NCBI GenBank assembly: GCA_016271365.2
Contig: JADMNL010000028.1
Span: 55,012,001-55,076,000 of the forward strand
DNA length: 64,000 nucleotides
Source: Neoceratodus forsteri
Taxonomy: Eukaryota > Chordata > Ceratodontiformes > Ceratodontidae
Direction of reading: 5' to 3'
Below the pieces are notes generated by a model that was given only the letters and a program-made list of their open reading frames with translations, was not told the origin of the DNA and did not search any database. Within the stretch, counting starts at the first letter, position 1; every line of letters begins with the position of its first letter. Of the stretch, positions 1-11,244 are shown in pieces. Position numbers and translations under genes: made by a program.

Positions 1-689
1 ATGGGACACTCAAGCTCTGAGTGTCAAGAAGAGGTCCAGTGTAAGTTGTGTGATGGGACTGGCCATGCATATTGAGCGTGCCCTGGCTACTCCACAACCG
101 TCTGACCACCCGACCAAAATCACATATTATCAGAAGCCCAAAGAAAGACATGGCAACACATAAACATCCAGAAACAGGTAACAGCACACAAATAGCACCG
201 CAAAAAGAACCCACCCACAATGATCAGCATAGCCTGACAGCTGGGGACCCTTCCACTACAGTAGTGCAATGCACAGGAAATATGTCAGGGAATGAAAACA
301 CAGCACCTGCACCACAAACAGGAGACATGGCACAGGGAAAAGAAAGAGTAGAAACTGACCCCTACAAGTTTGAGACAGAAGAAAGGACTACCATACCCCC
401 TGACATAGGAACAGGTATGAAAAAGAGACCTATGAGACAAAGAAGACCTAAATCTAAAATCGCTAAAACTTCCTCTCTGGGACAGGGTTTAGTTGTAAGC
501 AATAAATATGAAATCCTTTCAGTGGACACACAGGAGTCTGAACAGGGTGGTGAATCTGAAACTTCATCTCAACCACTTCATTCCTCAGATTCTGAATGTG
601 ACACACAACACAACACCAAGTCTGTTTTAAGAAATAGAAGAACAGGGATTCGAACTAGGACTAAGGCTCATTTGGAAGATCCCGAGTGA
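1..689 (+). pseudogene. Tx1-like ORF1, C-terminal part with CCHC zinc knuckles
   Basis: The first bases encode the end of one knuckle (GHSSSEC) followed by a second, CKLCDGTGHAY-stop-AC, spaced C-x2-C-x4-H-x4-C with an in-frame TGA. Nucleic-acid-binding knuckles of this kind end ORF1 of Tx1-type LINEs. A polar, Ser/Thr/Gln-rich tail without recognisable fold follows and stays open from 72 to 689, ending in an Arg/Lys-rich stretch (RNRRTGIRTRTKAH). ORF2 starts about 20 bases downstream, the usual close spacing of bicistronic LINEs. The N-terminal part is missing because the window begins here. Confidence 0.65.
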
Positions 690-704
690 TTTGCCTTTCT
701 TTGT

Positions 705-2812
705 ATATGGCACAGCATCCTATCTTGAAAGTGGCTACACTGAACGCTAACAGTATAAAGAATGCTCGCAGGAAATTAGTCACTTTGTCTATATTGAAAG
801 ATGGGGGGTTGATATGAGCTTGTTGCAAGAAACCAGACTCAACACAGCCTTTTTAGTTCAACAGGCACAGAAAGGGCACAGGGTCAATATTGCATGCGAC
901 AGAATGCCATGCGACTTAATCAAGTATTCGACTTCTAGCTATCATCTGTTCTGTGGGGCTCTGCCCCACCCCTATACATGGGGGCTGTGCCGCAGACCCT
1001 CCATTAAAGATTCTAACTCTGGGGGTCCGCCTCGGGAGGCGCGGGTCGGTTTCGCCATAATGCCGTACACTATTAGCGTACAACATTATGACCTGGTACG
1101 CACAGAAAGAGTGGGTGACAGGCCCAGCTTATTTTTCCTTTGGGACAGACACGCATGATGGCCTGGGCATTTTATTTAAAGGAATGGATCACAGTTACAG
1201 AGTTAGTAGACATTCAACCTGGGTGAGCCCTTTTGTTAGACAGTTTTTATAAGAACACTGCATGGATAATAATTAGTGTATATGCACCGCCCAAAAAGAA
1301 GGACAGAGTAGACCTATTTAATAACATTAAACCATATTTATTTACAACAAGACATACTACAATATTTGGGGAGGGGAATTTAACTGTATTATAGCCCATA
1401 AGGACAGAGGATCAAGCACGGAAAAGGAATTTTGTGATACAAATTGTTTAAAATCAGTAGTACAGACTGTAGGCTTAAAAGGCTCGTACAGAGAAGTACA
1501 TGAATAAGGAGGATATTCCTTTTTCAAAGGACATTTGTCCACAAGAACAGACTTTCTATTTGTCTCAAAAAATATACTAATACATGATGCAGCCACTAGA
1601 CCACGTGAAACATCTGATCATGCTATATTACACACAGTTTGTGGTTTACATGAATGTGTTCCATGTGGTAAACACTACTGTAACTGAATGTCACCTTAAT
1701 TCAAGATGAGAAAGTGGCAAACCAGATAAAGAATCTTTTTAAAGCCTATATGCCTCTAGCAGGTTTGGAGGATGATTTAAGCCTCTGGTGGGTGAAAACG
1801 AAAAGAGGACTACAAAAACTCATCACATATACAGAACTACAAAAACTCATCACATATACAGCACCAAAATGACATGCCCATCGGACAGAAAATACTTCGG
1901 TTTAAGAGGTCAGTTAACCAAACTATATTCTGTAATAAACACACACAGAATCTCCTTATCTGATTATGTACAAAACATTAATAAAGATATGGAAACGTTG
2001 CAATACTCTAGGGCCACATTTAAATGTAGCTGTTCAAATCTTGATTCACAAAAAAAAAAACGAACAATCACATCTAAGGAACAGGAGACCGCTTAGTTTA
2101 TTAAATTCAGATTTCAAAATACAAATGAAAATTTTAGCTCTAAGACTGTCAAAAGTAGCCCCATACCTGAAAACAGTATCCCAATCATGTTCTGTAATAG
2201 GTCGGTCCATAGGTGATAATCTGCTGCTCATAAGAGAACTAGTGGAACAAGGCAAAGAGGACAAGCTGACGGGTTACATTTTATCACTAGGCCAAGAAAA
2301 AACTTATGATGGAGTATCTCATACTTTCATAGATCAGGTACTACAATCATATGGAATCCCAAGAGAATTTTGTCAATGGATTCAGACATTTAGTAAGGAA
2401 GTTGCAGCAATCTCCTTAATAAATGGATATTTTGGATCGTATGTGTCCATGAAGAGAGGGGCAAGACAAGGATGCTCCATAAGCCCCCTTCTGAACATCA
2501 CCCCTATTAAAAGCAATACATGCAGATGATCAAATAAAAGGAATTCGACCAGTACAGGGTGTGTTAGAAGTGAAAACCTCAGCTTATGCAGATGAAGTCT
2601 GTCTATTTCTAGCAGATTGTCAATCAGGTGATAAAGTCATAGAATAAACAGAAGCATATTCAAGGGTCACAGAAACAAGTATTAATAAATGCAAAAACAT
2701 AATCTATTCCCTAAGTAGAACCACTGAGAAAATGATTTCTTTACTACATATCCCTGGAACAGAGGAACCAGTAAAGATTCTGGGCATTCATTTTGGAAGA
2801 GGTGATATACAG
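705..2812 (+). pseudogene. Tx1-like ORF2, endonuclease and first part of reverse transcriptase
   Basis: Starts MAQHPILKVATLNANSIKN and after a frameshift gives DMSLLQETRL, the endonuclease motif that contains the catalytic Glu. Later pieces are HDGLGILFKG (near 1150), SVYAPPKKKDRVDLF (near 1280) and a frameshifted G-EFNCIIAHKDRG (near 1370), the GDFN motif region. The 2060-2640 part is the reverse transcriptase: RRPLSLLNSDFKI, then GQEKTYDGVSHTF where families have a DxEKAFDxV motif (the Asp is Gly here), RQGCSISPLL, and YADEVCLFL where YADD is expected. At least six frame changes are needed, so no product is expected. The piece stops at KILGIHFGRGD, where foreign DNA begins. Confidence 0.8.
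890..1105. other. CpG-rich block inside the Tx1-like endonuclease
   Basis: Between the LLQETRL motif and the next recognisable LINE motif there are about 215 bases with roughly a dozen CpG dinucleotides (for example CCGCCTCGGGAGGCGCGGG) and the small palindrome GGGGCTCTGCCCC. Both are unlike the AT-rich, CpG-poor LINE on either side. The reading frame of the LINE does not continue through it. I read it as an insertion of unknown type. I could not find clear terminal repeats or a target duplication. Confidence 0.4.
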
Positions 2813-2813
2813 A

Positions 2814-2965
2814 ATACAGGATGGGTAACCATGCAGAACCAGTGTGTTCTGCCACAGAGGGGTCTGATTCCTTGTGACAATGAGACTGAAGCTCGAGAGG
2901 TCCTTGGGAATCAGACCCCGAGGTGGCAGAACACACGGTTCTGCATGGGGTTACCCATACTGTAT
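2814..2965. repeat. 152-bp imperfect palindrome (hairpin element)
   Basis: Arm 2814-2871 is the inverted complement of 2907-2965 with a few mismatches; the loop is about 35 bases. Arm landmarks are GGGTAACC, TGCAGAACC, TGTGTTCTGCCAC and GGGGTCTGATTCC. It lies at the left edge of the DNA that splits the Tx1-like LINE. The short ORFs seen on both strands here are by-products of the palindrome and not genes. Confidence 0.8.
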
Positions 2966-2970
2966 TTTTT

Positions 2971-3740
2971 TATAGTGTATGGTGCCCCTCAAATTTAAAA
3001 AAAAATCTTTTTAGGTTTCCAGACTGTATTTGCATCGTGGATAAAGAGACTGGTGTCTCCCATAGCGAGGAGACAGAGTTGGGTGGTTGCTAGGGACTGG
3101 GCATCCCTAACGTAACAGCAGACATGTCCATTGGCTGCTGCTCTGCTGTGGATGGGATTTAGAGAGAAAAAAATGGTGGCCTGACCTCTCGCTTAGCAAG
3201 AAAAATTACTGTAAGGCAGAGAAAAATGTAAGTAAAATATTTTTTTATTTTTTATTTTAGTCTTTAGTAACTGGGAAAAGGCCCACTAGGCACAAGTGCC
3301 TGTTTTCAGGGGCGACCTGGGAGCACTGGGCGTTTAAGTGACTTGCTCAGAGTCACACAATATGCAAGTGGAGGTTGTGAGAATCAAACTCAGGTCTGGT
3401 CTGCTGGATGTATCAAGCTCGTTCACACCTCATTCCTCTAACCTCTAGGCTATACTGCCAGCCAATTATAATATCTGGTTGATTCTGCATTAAAAATGAA
3501 GAGTGCCCGTTTCAGAAAACCGCAGCTTTAGTTTTTCTGGCTGCTGTGCATAATGTTGAAACGCGGCGGTTTTCTGTTCAGTATTTCAACTTGCAGCTTG
3601 AGTTTTCAAATCAAAATGAATGGAATGCTGTTCTGCATGTACGGTCAGTACAGCATTCCATTCATTTTGCTGACTGTGACAGAACAGCGTTTTTGAAAGG
3701 CTGGATTTCTGGTGAGAACAATGTTCCACCGTACACTATA
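2971..3740. mobile_element. Non-autonomous TIR element inserted in the LINE
   Basis: TATAGTGTATGGTG at 2971-2984 is repeated in inverted form as CACCGTACACTATA at 3727-3740 (13 of 14 bases). LINE coding sequence resumes immediately to the right (NGTLNWEDR, then VQIWNVWQQ). No transposase is encoded. It contains a CORE-SINE-like copy at 3240-3466 and a near-perfect 19-bp hairpin at 3613-3631 / 3650-3668. The superfamily is not recognised, and a target duplication could only be the terminal TATA. Confidence 0.55.
3240..3466 (-). mobile_element. tRNA-derived CORE-SINE / MIR-like copy
   Basis: On the minus strand the element starts GGCAGTATAGCCTAGAGGTT (A-box-like), continues with the B-box-like GAGTTTGATTCTC and has the MIR-type core TGTGTGACTCTGAGCAAGTC followed by ACTTAA. 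It ends in an A-rich tail (TAAAATAAAAAATA, seen as T-rich at 3240-3262). The order of promoter boxes, core and tail is that of MIR/CORE SINEs. It lies within the 2971-3740 TIR element and is therefore a later insertion. Confidence 0.7.
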
Positions 3741-4720
3741 ATGGGACTTTAAACTGGGAGGACAGAACAGAGTGTGCTAAACATAAAGTACAGATATGGA
3801 ATGTATGGCAACAGACAAAGAAGAAAAAAGTGATGCCAGTTGGAAATCTCCTATTGCCCGTATTTATCTGTTTAGGTACGGTATACCCTATACCAAGTGC
3901 CCTTGAAGTTACAGTGTTAAGTTTAGTATTCCAAATTATTTGGGGCAGTAGATTAAACCCAATCAAACAGAATATAATGCATCTTCCGGTACAACAAAGA
4001 GGACTGAATTTAATAAATCCCATCATTTTTTTATAGTATTTTTTTTTTTTATAATAACGTTAATAGAACCTGCGAAACCCAGTGCAACTTTGTGGACACT
4101 CTTTGCAGCTTGCTGGATGGTCCCTTTGTATACCAATTGGAAAGGACATGAAAGGCTAAAACTAGAGGCTAGAGAAAGCCCAGACTACATAAAACCAATA
4201 GTATAAGCACTAAGACAATGGAAAGTAACCACAGAACAAACTGATCAAAAACCCGGAAAACAAATTTATATTACCATTCAGGCACAGTGCTTTCATGGGA
4301 GTCCAGTATTTAAAGGAGTGTCTGAAATCTAGCAAGGAAAAGTTTTAAAAACTCTACAAGATAAGTTGACCCCCCTCCCCAAGAGAATGAGGGACACTGT
4401 ATGGTTAAGCAGCTATGGAAGGCTAAATGTTAGAGGCAATGCCAAACACAAGATACAAGCAGAAAGAAATTGCCCAAGGCAATCTTGTATGGCTGTTGAG
4501 GAGACAAAGGAGACTTCTTTATAACATGCCCTTATGCACAATAATTTTGGCAACTGGTAGCTCAAAAGTGGGAGAATAGGAAATGGAAAGAGATTACCTA
4601 TGAAGAATTAATAGGAGGTTTCTCACACCGTATGAGAAATTATGATTTAGGGATGTTAAGATTAATAATGAAATGTATTAAATTTGTTCTGTGACAAAAA
4701 AAAGTGCACATTTGTGCTAC
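3738..4720 (+). pseudogene. Tx1-like ORF2, C-terminal half
   Basis: Continuation of ORF2 after the inserted DNA. Motifs in order: LNWEDR, VQIWNVWQQ, VFQIIWGSRLNPIKQ, MHLPVQQRGLNLINP, and near 4460-4560 a cysteine-bearing NCPRQSC ... FITCPYAQ-FWQ. This arrangement ends L1/Tx1-type ORF2 proteins. Frameshifts and stops are frequent (for example near 4200, 4330 and 4690). Bases 4720-5056 are AT-rich 3' UTR. Confidence 0.75.
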
Positions 4721-5055
4721 AACAAGTATATCGTTATCCAACACAAGTGTTTGAAAGTGTAGAAAATGAAATAAGGGTAAGTGTGAGTCTGAGAGGAACT
4801 TTTTATTGAGAGAGACATGTGGTTAACTAGATAAAGAACTGTACCATTTTTAAAGGATAAAATAGGATAAATTAGAAATTCTGATTAGGAAAGAATGTAC
4901 AGTACATAGAGAAAGGATTGAAATATGTTTATTTTGACTGTACAAAAATCCTGTGTGGAAAAGCTATGTATTCTTGAGTTATGGACACAATTTTCTGTTA
5001 TGCTTAAGCAAGTAACTTTAATTGTTGTCATAATTTGTTGTGTGTATTTAATAAA

Positions 5056-5312
5056 ACATTCCCCTACTCTTTTCGAGAAGTGCCATGGGATCTTTAACAT
5101 CCACCTGAAATACCACCAGAACAGGCAGATGGGACCTCGGTTTAATGCCTCATCCGAAAGATGGCACCCCAAGAGTGCTGCACCCCCTCATGCTGCACTA
5201 CAGTGTCAGTATTGGGATATTAGCCCAAGTGCCTGGTGTGCGGATAGAACCCACAGCCTTCTGATCACCCGGCCTCAGAGACAAGTATGCTACCTGCTGA
5301 GCCACTGACACT
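5056..5312 (-). mobile_element. tRNA-headed SINE
   Basis: Read on the minus strand it begins GTGTCAGTGGCTCAGCAGG, which contains a good RNA polymerase III A box (TGGCTCAGCAGG), then has a B box in TGTGGGTTCTATCCGC. The body ends in AGATCCCATGGCACTTC near 5080. Its 3' end abuts the 3' end of the Tx1-like LINE, in opposite orientation. The body resembles widely dispersed vertebrate SINEs that I cannot name with certainty. Confidence 0.65.
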
Positions 5313-5374
5313 AATGTCAGAGATATCGGAGATGCTGTGGTGCCCCCCACACACACACATTGATCGCCAGCTCA

Positions 5375-5700
5375 ATAACAAAAATATAAGTTTCCCTGTT
5401 TCTAGTGGTCCCTCTCCAGGGATCCCCAGCCCAATTACAAAAACATAGATTTCCCTGGTGCTAGTGGCTCCCCCCACCAATCGCCAGAAGGATTACAAAA
5501 ATACAAGTTTCCCTGGTGCCAGTGGTCCCTCCATTGCAACCTTAATCGCTGGACCAATGTTGAAATGTGGTAGTGGCCCCCCCCGGCACCCATGCCTGAC
5601 ATTTATAGATGCATTCCAGGGTGTCTAGTGGTCCCTACCCCTGCTCACACCCATGCCTGAACTAGAAATAATATTCCCCTGCTGTCTAGTGGTCCCTTGG
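5375..5700. repeat. Degenerate minisatellite, period about 51-61 bp
   Basis: The phrase CTAGTGGTCCCT recurs with small changes at 5402, 5461, 5519, 5570, 5625 and 5686. ATTACAAAAATACAAGTTTC-type sequence precedes the first three. Spacing is 59, 58, 51, 55 and 61 bases. No reading frame runs through the array. The run of purine-poor sequence up to 5880 holds nothing else I recognise. Confidence 0.7.
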
Positions 5701-5884
5701 TCAGCTGATCCCATGCCCGAGTCAATCAATGTGCACATACTGTATGCAGTATGCACCCACTGACAGCTCTGTCGGTGTGCGGCCTCGGTGGAGAGTGGAG
5801 GGTTGTGCGTGTCACTGGCTTGGGGTAGGGGTGGGGGAGTGGGTGTGGGGGTACTACCTGTTGGGGAAACAAGATCCCAGACCT

Positions 5885-7072
5885 GCAGGCAACAGTGACA
5901 GAGGCTAAACTGGACACAGTAGTCATTAGCGAGACATGGTTCACTGGTAACCACACTTGGGAGACTTCAGTACCTGACTATGTACTGTTCAGAAAAGACA
6001 GAGGTTCAAGGGGGGCTGGACTGGCCCTTTATCTTAATGAAAATATCAAAGCTACAAAAATTCAGAATACACACGGGGAGGACATAGACACACTACTGTT
6101 AGAAGACATACAAAACATGACAGCTAAAGTGGAGTTTCTGATAATGGGAGACTTCAACATGCCAGGTACAGATTGGTCAATACCAGCAGGAACATCCGCC
6201 AGAAATAGACACGTGGTGGATTCCCTGCAGGGGAAAGGGGAGCTCAAACAACTGGTACAACAACCCTCAAGAGACAGAGCTATCCTTGATATAGTACTGA
6301 CTAATGGGGAAAGGACCACAGATCTCCAGGTAGAAGGTCACCTGGGGACCAGTGACCATCACATGGTATGGTTCAATTTGGCTACTAGAACAAATTTAGC
6401 CCATTCCAAGGCAAAAATGTGCGACTTCAGAAGAGTTGACTTCGATAAGATGGCCCACAGAATTAAGCCAGCCTTGGCAAGAAGAACTACAGGTAAGGGG
6501 TACAGGCAAAGCAGGCAAGCATTAAGGATGCAATACTTAAAGTAACATCCCATTGTATTAGAGAGAAAGGCAACAGCAAAAGAAGGAGGAAACCACTTTG
6601 GTTCTCAAAACAGTAACAGAAAAAGTCAGAGCCAAAAGGCTGGCCTTCAGCAAATATAAGGGAACGTAGCGGGACGAAGATAGGGAGGCATACCAAACTT
6701 CCCTAAGGGAAGCAGGGATTGCAGTAAGGCAGGCAAAGGCCCAAACTGAGGAAACACTAGCACATATAGTAAAAGAAGGGGACAAGACTTTCTATGGATA
6801 CTTCAGTAAAAGGAGAAAGTCCAGAGGGGGGTATTGCTAAGATCAATGAGGATAACGGGGAGTGTGTGGAGGAGGACCAAGGAAAAGCATTTATCTTAAA
6901 TAGATACTTCTTCTCAGTATTTACTGAGGAGAAGGTAGGACAGGGCCCACAACTCAGCATCATGGACACAGGGGGGAGGGAGGGAGGTGTGCACAAGTCC
7001 CTTCACAAAAGAAAAGGTCCTACAAGAGTTCGCTAAGCTCAGGGTGGACAAGGCAATGGGGCCTGATGGTAT
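5885..7072 (+). pseudogene. CR1-like LINE: endonuclease and linker, truncated
   Basis: A CR1-type endonuclease stays open to 6545: VVISETWF (catalytic Glu), KDRGSRGAGLALYL, LIMGDFNMPGTDW (GDFN motif), LDIVLTNG and HLGTSDHHMV (SDH motif). After a frameshift the linker continues with FFSVFTEEKVGQGPQ and, near 7010-7068, the conserved KLRVDKAMGPDG that leads into the reverse transcriptase. The sequence then switches to another CR1 copy, so this element is cut off at its 3' side. The fairly intact endonuclease suggests a younger copy than its neighbour. Confidence 0.88.
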
Positions 7073-7074
7073 GG

Positions 7075-9992
7075 TGTAATGATAACTTTGACTGGTAGAT
7101 GGCCATACCTGGCTACAACATATTCAGAAGAGACAGGGAAGGCAGCAAGGGGGGAGGAGGAGTGGCACTTTATGTGAAATATGGCATAAAGGCCACAGAG
7201 ATCCAGGAGGAACATAATGGGAAGAGATACTGAGGGGTTAAGCTGGAAAGGAAAATGGGGCCAGCCATCTGCACAGAGGTGATCTACAGACCACCAGCCC
7301 AGGAGGAAGAGACAGTTAGGCAGTCAATACTAGCCATCCAAAGGATGGCAGATAAGGGGGAGATGGTGCTGGTTGCAAACGTCAGTAATTCAGACGTGGA
7401 CTGAAGCCTCCCAACTGCAGCATCACCCAGGAGCAGATTTATCCAGGACTCCCTTCAGGGTGTTTTCCTTAAGCAACTGGTCAGGGAACCAACTCAGTAG
7501 ACGGCAATACTGGACCTCATGCTCACAAACACGGGTAGTGTGATAGGGGTAACAGCGAGGGAGCACCTCGGTAACAGTGACCACTGGTCACTGTGATTTG
7601 AAATCAAAGAAGGAGCAGAACCAAACCACACAAAAACACGTATCCTGGATTTCAGGAGGGCAGACTTTGGGAAACTGGGGACATGCTTGAAAGAGGCACT
7701 GTTCAGATCGGGGAGGGAATCGGGTTGAGGAACAGTGGGCAATATTTAAAACAGAGATTACAAGAGCAACATAATTATGCATTAAGCAGGTTAGCAAGGG
7801 GGAAAGGAAGAGGAAGTCGTTATAGTTTTCCAAGGAGGTAGCAGAAAAAATGAAAGCCAAAAAGATTGCATTCAGGAAATACAAAAAGATGCAGGGCAGA
7901 AGGAGATAGGGAGAAGTATCAGGAGAAGCAAAGGGAGGCAGAGAGCAGTGGCGGAGCTAGAGTGGGGGCTGAGGGGCGGTCACCCCTCCTGGCTGCCCCA
8001 GTGTAAGTAGTGGTGCCCCGCCATCATCTTTATTCGCCGTTTAGTGCCTCTGTGGAGCCCGTGATTGACTGACTGGCACTCCCTGGCTCCCTACTGCTCC
8101 CAAATCTGGCTCCGCCACTGGCAGGGAGGTCACTAAGGGAAGCCAAAGCTCAGACAGAAGAGCACATTGCAAAATCAGTGGTTAGAGGGGACAAAACCTA
8201 CAAAAGTAAATAAAACAAAAGGCAAAGGGAGGGAAAGTGAAACTGACAGGGGAAGACGGGGGTTGTGTGGAGGATGACAACAGTAAAGCTGACATACTGA
8301 ACAGATATTTCTGCTCAGTCTTTACTGAGGAACAGAAGAGGAGCGTAATGGGCTTGAAGGGAGTACAAGGGATGAGAACAGCACCGAAATGGGCACAAGT
8401 CACCTTTACATGAGAAAGGGTCCTAAGGAACTGGAAGGAATAAGAGTTGATAAAGCAATGGGGCCAGATGGGGTGCACCTAAGGATCATAAAGGAACTAA
8501 GAGAGGTGGTGGCTGAACCTCTGGCAATCCTGTTTAGCCAATCACTGGAAACAGTGGAGGTACCCAAAGACTGGAGGACAACAAATGTAGTCCCCTTATA
8601 CAAAAGCAGGAATTAAGAGGAAGTGGGGAACTACAGACCAGTCAGCATGACCTCGGTAGTGGGGAAGATCATGGAAGCACTACTGAAGGGGAGATTGGAG
8701 AACATCTGGTTACTGACGGACTACAGGACCCAAGACAGCATGGTTTCACTGGTGGGAGGCCATGCTAGACCAGCCTCATTAAACTGTTCGGCTGGGTGAC
8801 AAAGAGGTAGATCAAGGGAGAGCGGTTGACATGGCCTATCTGGACTTTAGCAAGTCCTTTGACACTGTGCCACATAGAAGGCTGTTTAACAAACTGGGGA
8901 ATATAGGAGTAGGCAGCAGAGTAGTGTGGTGGGTTGGTAAGTGGCTGGGCAGAAGGACATAGAGGGTGGTGGTAAATGGCTGTCATTCCCGAAGGAAGAG
9001 TGGCCAGTGGGGTACCACAGGGATCAGTGATGGGACCTGTCCTATTCAATGTTGTCATCAGTGACATTGTGCAGACCTAGAAAGCAGAATTGTCCTATTC
9101 GCTGATGACACAAAGCTCTGTAACAGAGTGGACATGCCAGAGGGTGTAGACAGAATGAGGAGGGACCTGCAGAAACTTGAAGAATGGTCAAAGGTTTGAC
9201 AATTGAAATTCAATGCAAAGAAGTGCAAGATAATGCATATGGGGCACAAAAACCCTGGAGCAACATATCAGTTGGAGCACCAAGCAGGAAATGGACCTAT
9301 GGGTTGTCATCTCTGATGACCTCTAGGTAAAGAAACAGTGCAACAAGGCAGTAGGTAAAGCAAATATAATGCTGAAATGCATAGGCAGGGGCATCACCAG
9401 CAGGAAAAGGGAGGTCATAATTCCACTATTCAAGACACAAGACACTAGTAAGGCCTCACCTGGAGTACAGTGTACAGATCTGGAGTCCTTACCTCTGTAA
9501 GGACATAGGGTACAGAAGGTTCAGAGGAGTGCAACAAAGATGGTACAAGAATTGCATCACATGTCCTATGAGATCAGGCTGAAAAACTTGAATATGTACT
9601 CCCTGGAGGACAGGAGGGAGAAAGGGAATACGTTAGAGACATACAAGTACCTTTTAGGGAGTAACAGGTGTAGGAATACACTATTTTTGAGCAAAAAGAA
9701 TGTTCCAGGACTAGAGGGCATGGGATAAAGTTGGAAGAGGGCAAATCAGAGGAAACGTGAGGAACAATTTCTTCATAGAAAGGGTGGTGGACAAGTGGAA
9801 CACCCTGTCAGTGAAAGTGGTGGGGGCTGAAATAATCACGGGATTTAAGAATGAATGGGATAGACATAAGGGAATTCTGTAGGTTAGGGGTAAGGGGCAT
9901 CAGACATCTAGAAAAACATTAACGGAACTTACAAGCTCAAATGAGCAGACTGGGTGGGCCATAGGCCCTTATCTGCCAACAGTGTCTATGTA
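7075..9992 (+). pseudogene. CR1-like LINE: endonuclease, reverse transcriptase and 3' end
   Basis: A second CR1 copy. The endonuclease part reads GYNIFRRDREGSKGGGVALY and AILDLMLTN, with EHLGNSDHW near 7570. The linker YFCSVFTEE is near 8310 and IKQWGQMG-type sequence (shifted DKAMGPDG) near 8455. The reverse transcriptase shows MAYLDFSKSFDTVPHRRL at 8832-8885 and FADDTKLCNRVD near 9100. Several frameshifts and stops make it inactive. The 3' UTR contains GACTGGGTGGGCCATAGGCC and stops near 9992 with TCTATGTATCT, the usual CR1 terminal octamer region. A hAT MITE interrupts it at 7946-8120. Confidence 0.88.
7946..8120. mobile_element. hAT-type MITE, 175 bp, with 8-bp target duplication
   Basis: Terminal inverted repeats CAGTGGCGGAGCTAGA (7946) and, inverted at the right end, CAGTGGCGGAGCCAGA (ending at 8120). 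The flanks are GCAGAGAG (7938-7945) and GCAGGGAG (8121-8128), an 8-bp duplication with one change, as hAT transposases make. There is no coding capacity. It sits within the CR1 linker, so it moved after that CR1 arrived. Confidence 0.9.
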
Positions 9993-11244
9993 TCTAAGTA
10001 GTCTTCATTTCTGTAACTTATAAGCAATGTCAGATGATTTATTTTTCAGTTAATACGTACCGAGCAATTTCTCTTTCAGCATTCTCTAGTTTTTCTTGCA
10101 AGATCTTCTTGCTTTCTCGCTCGTCCTTAGAATATTAATAAACAAAGTTAATTTTCCGCTCTGAAATGTGACTTGAAGCAAGAAACATCTGATATATATA
10201 TATATATAAAACACCTGTTGTGTACAATTATAATCAAGCAATTATTAAAATATAACACGCACACTATAGGAAAAGTATACATCATCCCAGTTTACTAGAA
10301 CCTACAACAAAATGCAGTATGGGAGGGGGTGGTGGAGTTACAAAAAATTGTCACTCTTTCCCCGACTCAACAGTGTTTTTCTGACCTGGCTTCTCTCCCT
10401 CTCTGCAGTCAGGTTTTGTACACTTTAGTACTGAAGCCTTGCAGGGGACAGACAAAGCATGCACCACCCACAGAATCCAATTCTATTCTCTGCTTCCATT
10501 TTTCACTCTTCATGTAGGACCAGGAGCTCGGCCCATGGCCCACAGGCAATAACCAGCATGGTTGAACCATTCCATCTTGGTGTCATACTCATGATCACAG
10601 GCCTTGGTGAACTTATTCTCCCACCGCTTCATTGGTCAGGGCCCTCATGATCGGCACAAGCATTGGGAAATCTTCATGGAGGTGACTGCTTTCAAATGAT
10701 TTACTTCCCTGCTCATTTCCCAAGGCAGCTGGATGGACTTTTCATGCAAGGTGGGGGATTAGAGGCCAGAAGAAGAATAATATTGTTTCTTCTCTGGGAT
10801 CCACCAGTGAGCCCTACAGAAGTGAATCAGTTCACTGGAGTGTGCTGCCCTGGACGTAGAACTTAATGCAAATTTTAGAATTTGTAATACAAGTTCAAAT
10901 GGTGATGTGATCACACTAACTTTACTGATGTACTGACAGATTTGTTTGTATTGCAAGGAAAGCGGTGGCCACCAAAGTGATATAGGTAACTACTAAAATG
11001 TTTTGAAAATTGTTCGTAGACAAAACTTGTCATGACATGGCTAAAACTTCAAAATGCTTGTGAAATTGTAATAAAGTAATGCTCAAGTAACCATACGGAA
11101 CTCCTTCCCTACCAATATTCACAACACTCCATCCCTACCATCCTTCAAAGTAGCTTTGGAGTCTCAACTACTTATATCGATGGCCTGTACCTGCGCTTAA
11201 CCTCAACTACCACCCACTGCTTTCTCAGCACTCCAGTATCTTTG
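9993..11244. other. Intronic sequence, no element recognised
   Basis: Apart from the exon-like block at 10061-10125 and a short TA run near 10195-10209, I see no gene, repeat array or transposon signature here. The short ORFs around 10330-10960 have no recognisable motif and look accidental. Confidence 0.5.
10061..10125 (-). CDS. Candidate host-gene internal exon, coiled coil
   Basis: On the minus strand TTAATATTCTAAG is followed by 65 bases and then the donor GTACGT. Only one frame is open; it reads DERESKKILQEKLENAERE and two more residues, a charged helix with heptad spacing. The exon begins in phase 0 and ends in phase 2. The preceding candidate exon (26847-26919) ends in phase 2, so at least one exon of length 1 mod 3 should lie between them, or one of the calls is wrong. 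I do not recognise the protein. Confidence 0.5.

Larger units (their letters stand above)
1..5056 (+). mobile_element. Tx1/L1-like non-LTR retrotransposon, decayed
   Basis: A LINE copy whose 5' part lies outside the window. Read in order: zinc knuckles at the end of ORF1, an apurinic-type endonuclease, a reverse transcriptase with RQGC and YAD(E) motifs, and a C-terminal region with the L1/Tx1 pattern (FQIIWG, then LPVQQRGLNL). Many frameshifts and stops show that it is dead. The body is split by about 0.93 kb of inserted DNA at roughly 2812-3738. The last 350 bases are AT-rich 3' UTR ending with AATAAAACA near 5050. The Tx1 rather than mammalian L1 assignment rests on the CCHC knuckles of ORF1 and is less certain than the LINE call itself. 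Confidence 0.85.

Noticed and set aside
814..1158. 114-residue plus ORF
   Set aside because: Only its first ten residues (LLQETRL region) are LINE endonuclease; the rest reads through the CpG-rich block and is not a domain.
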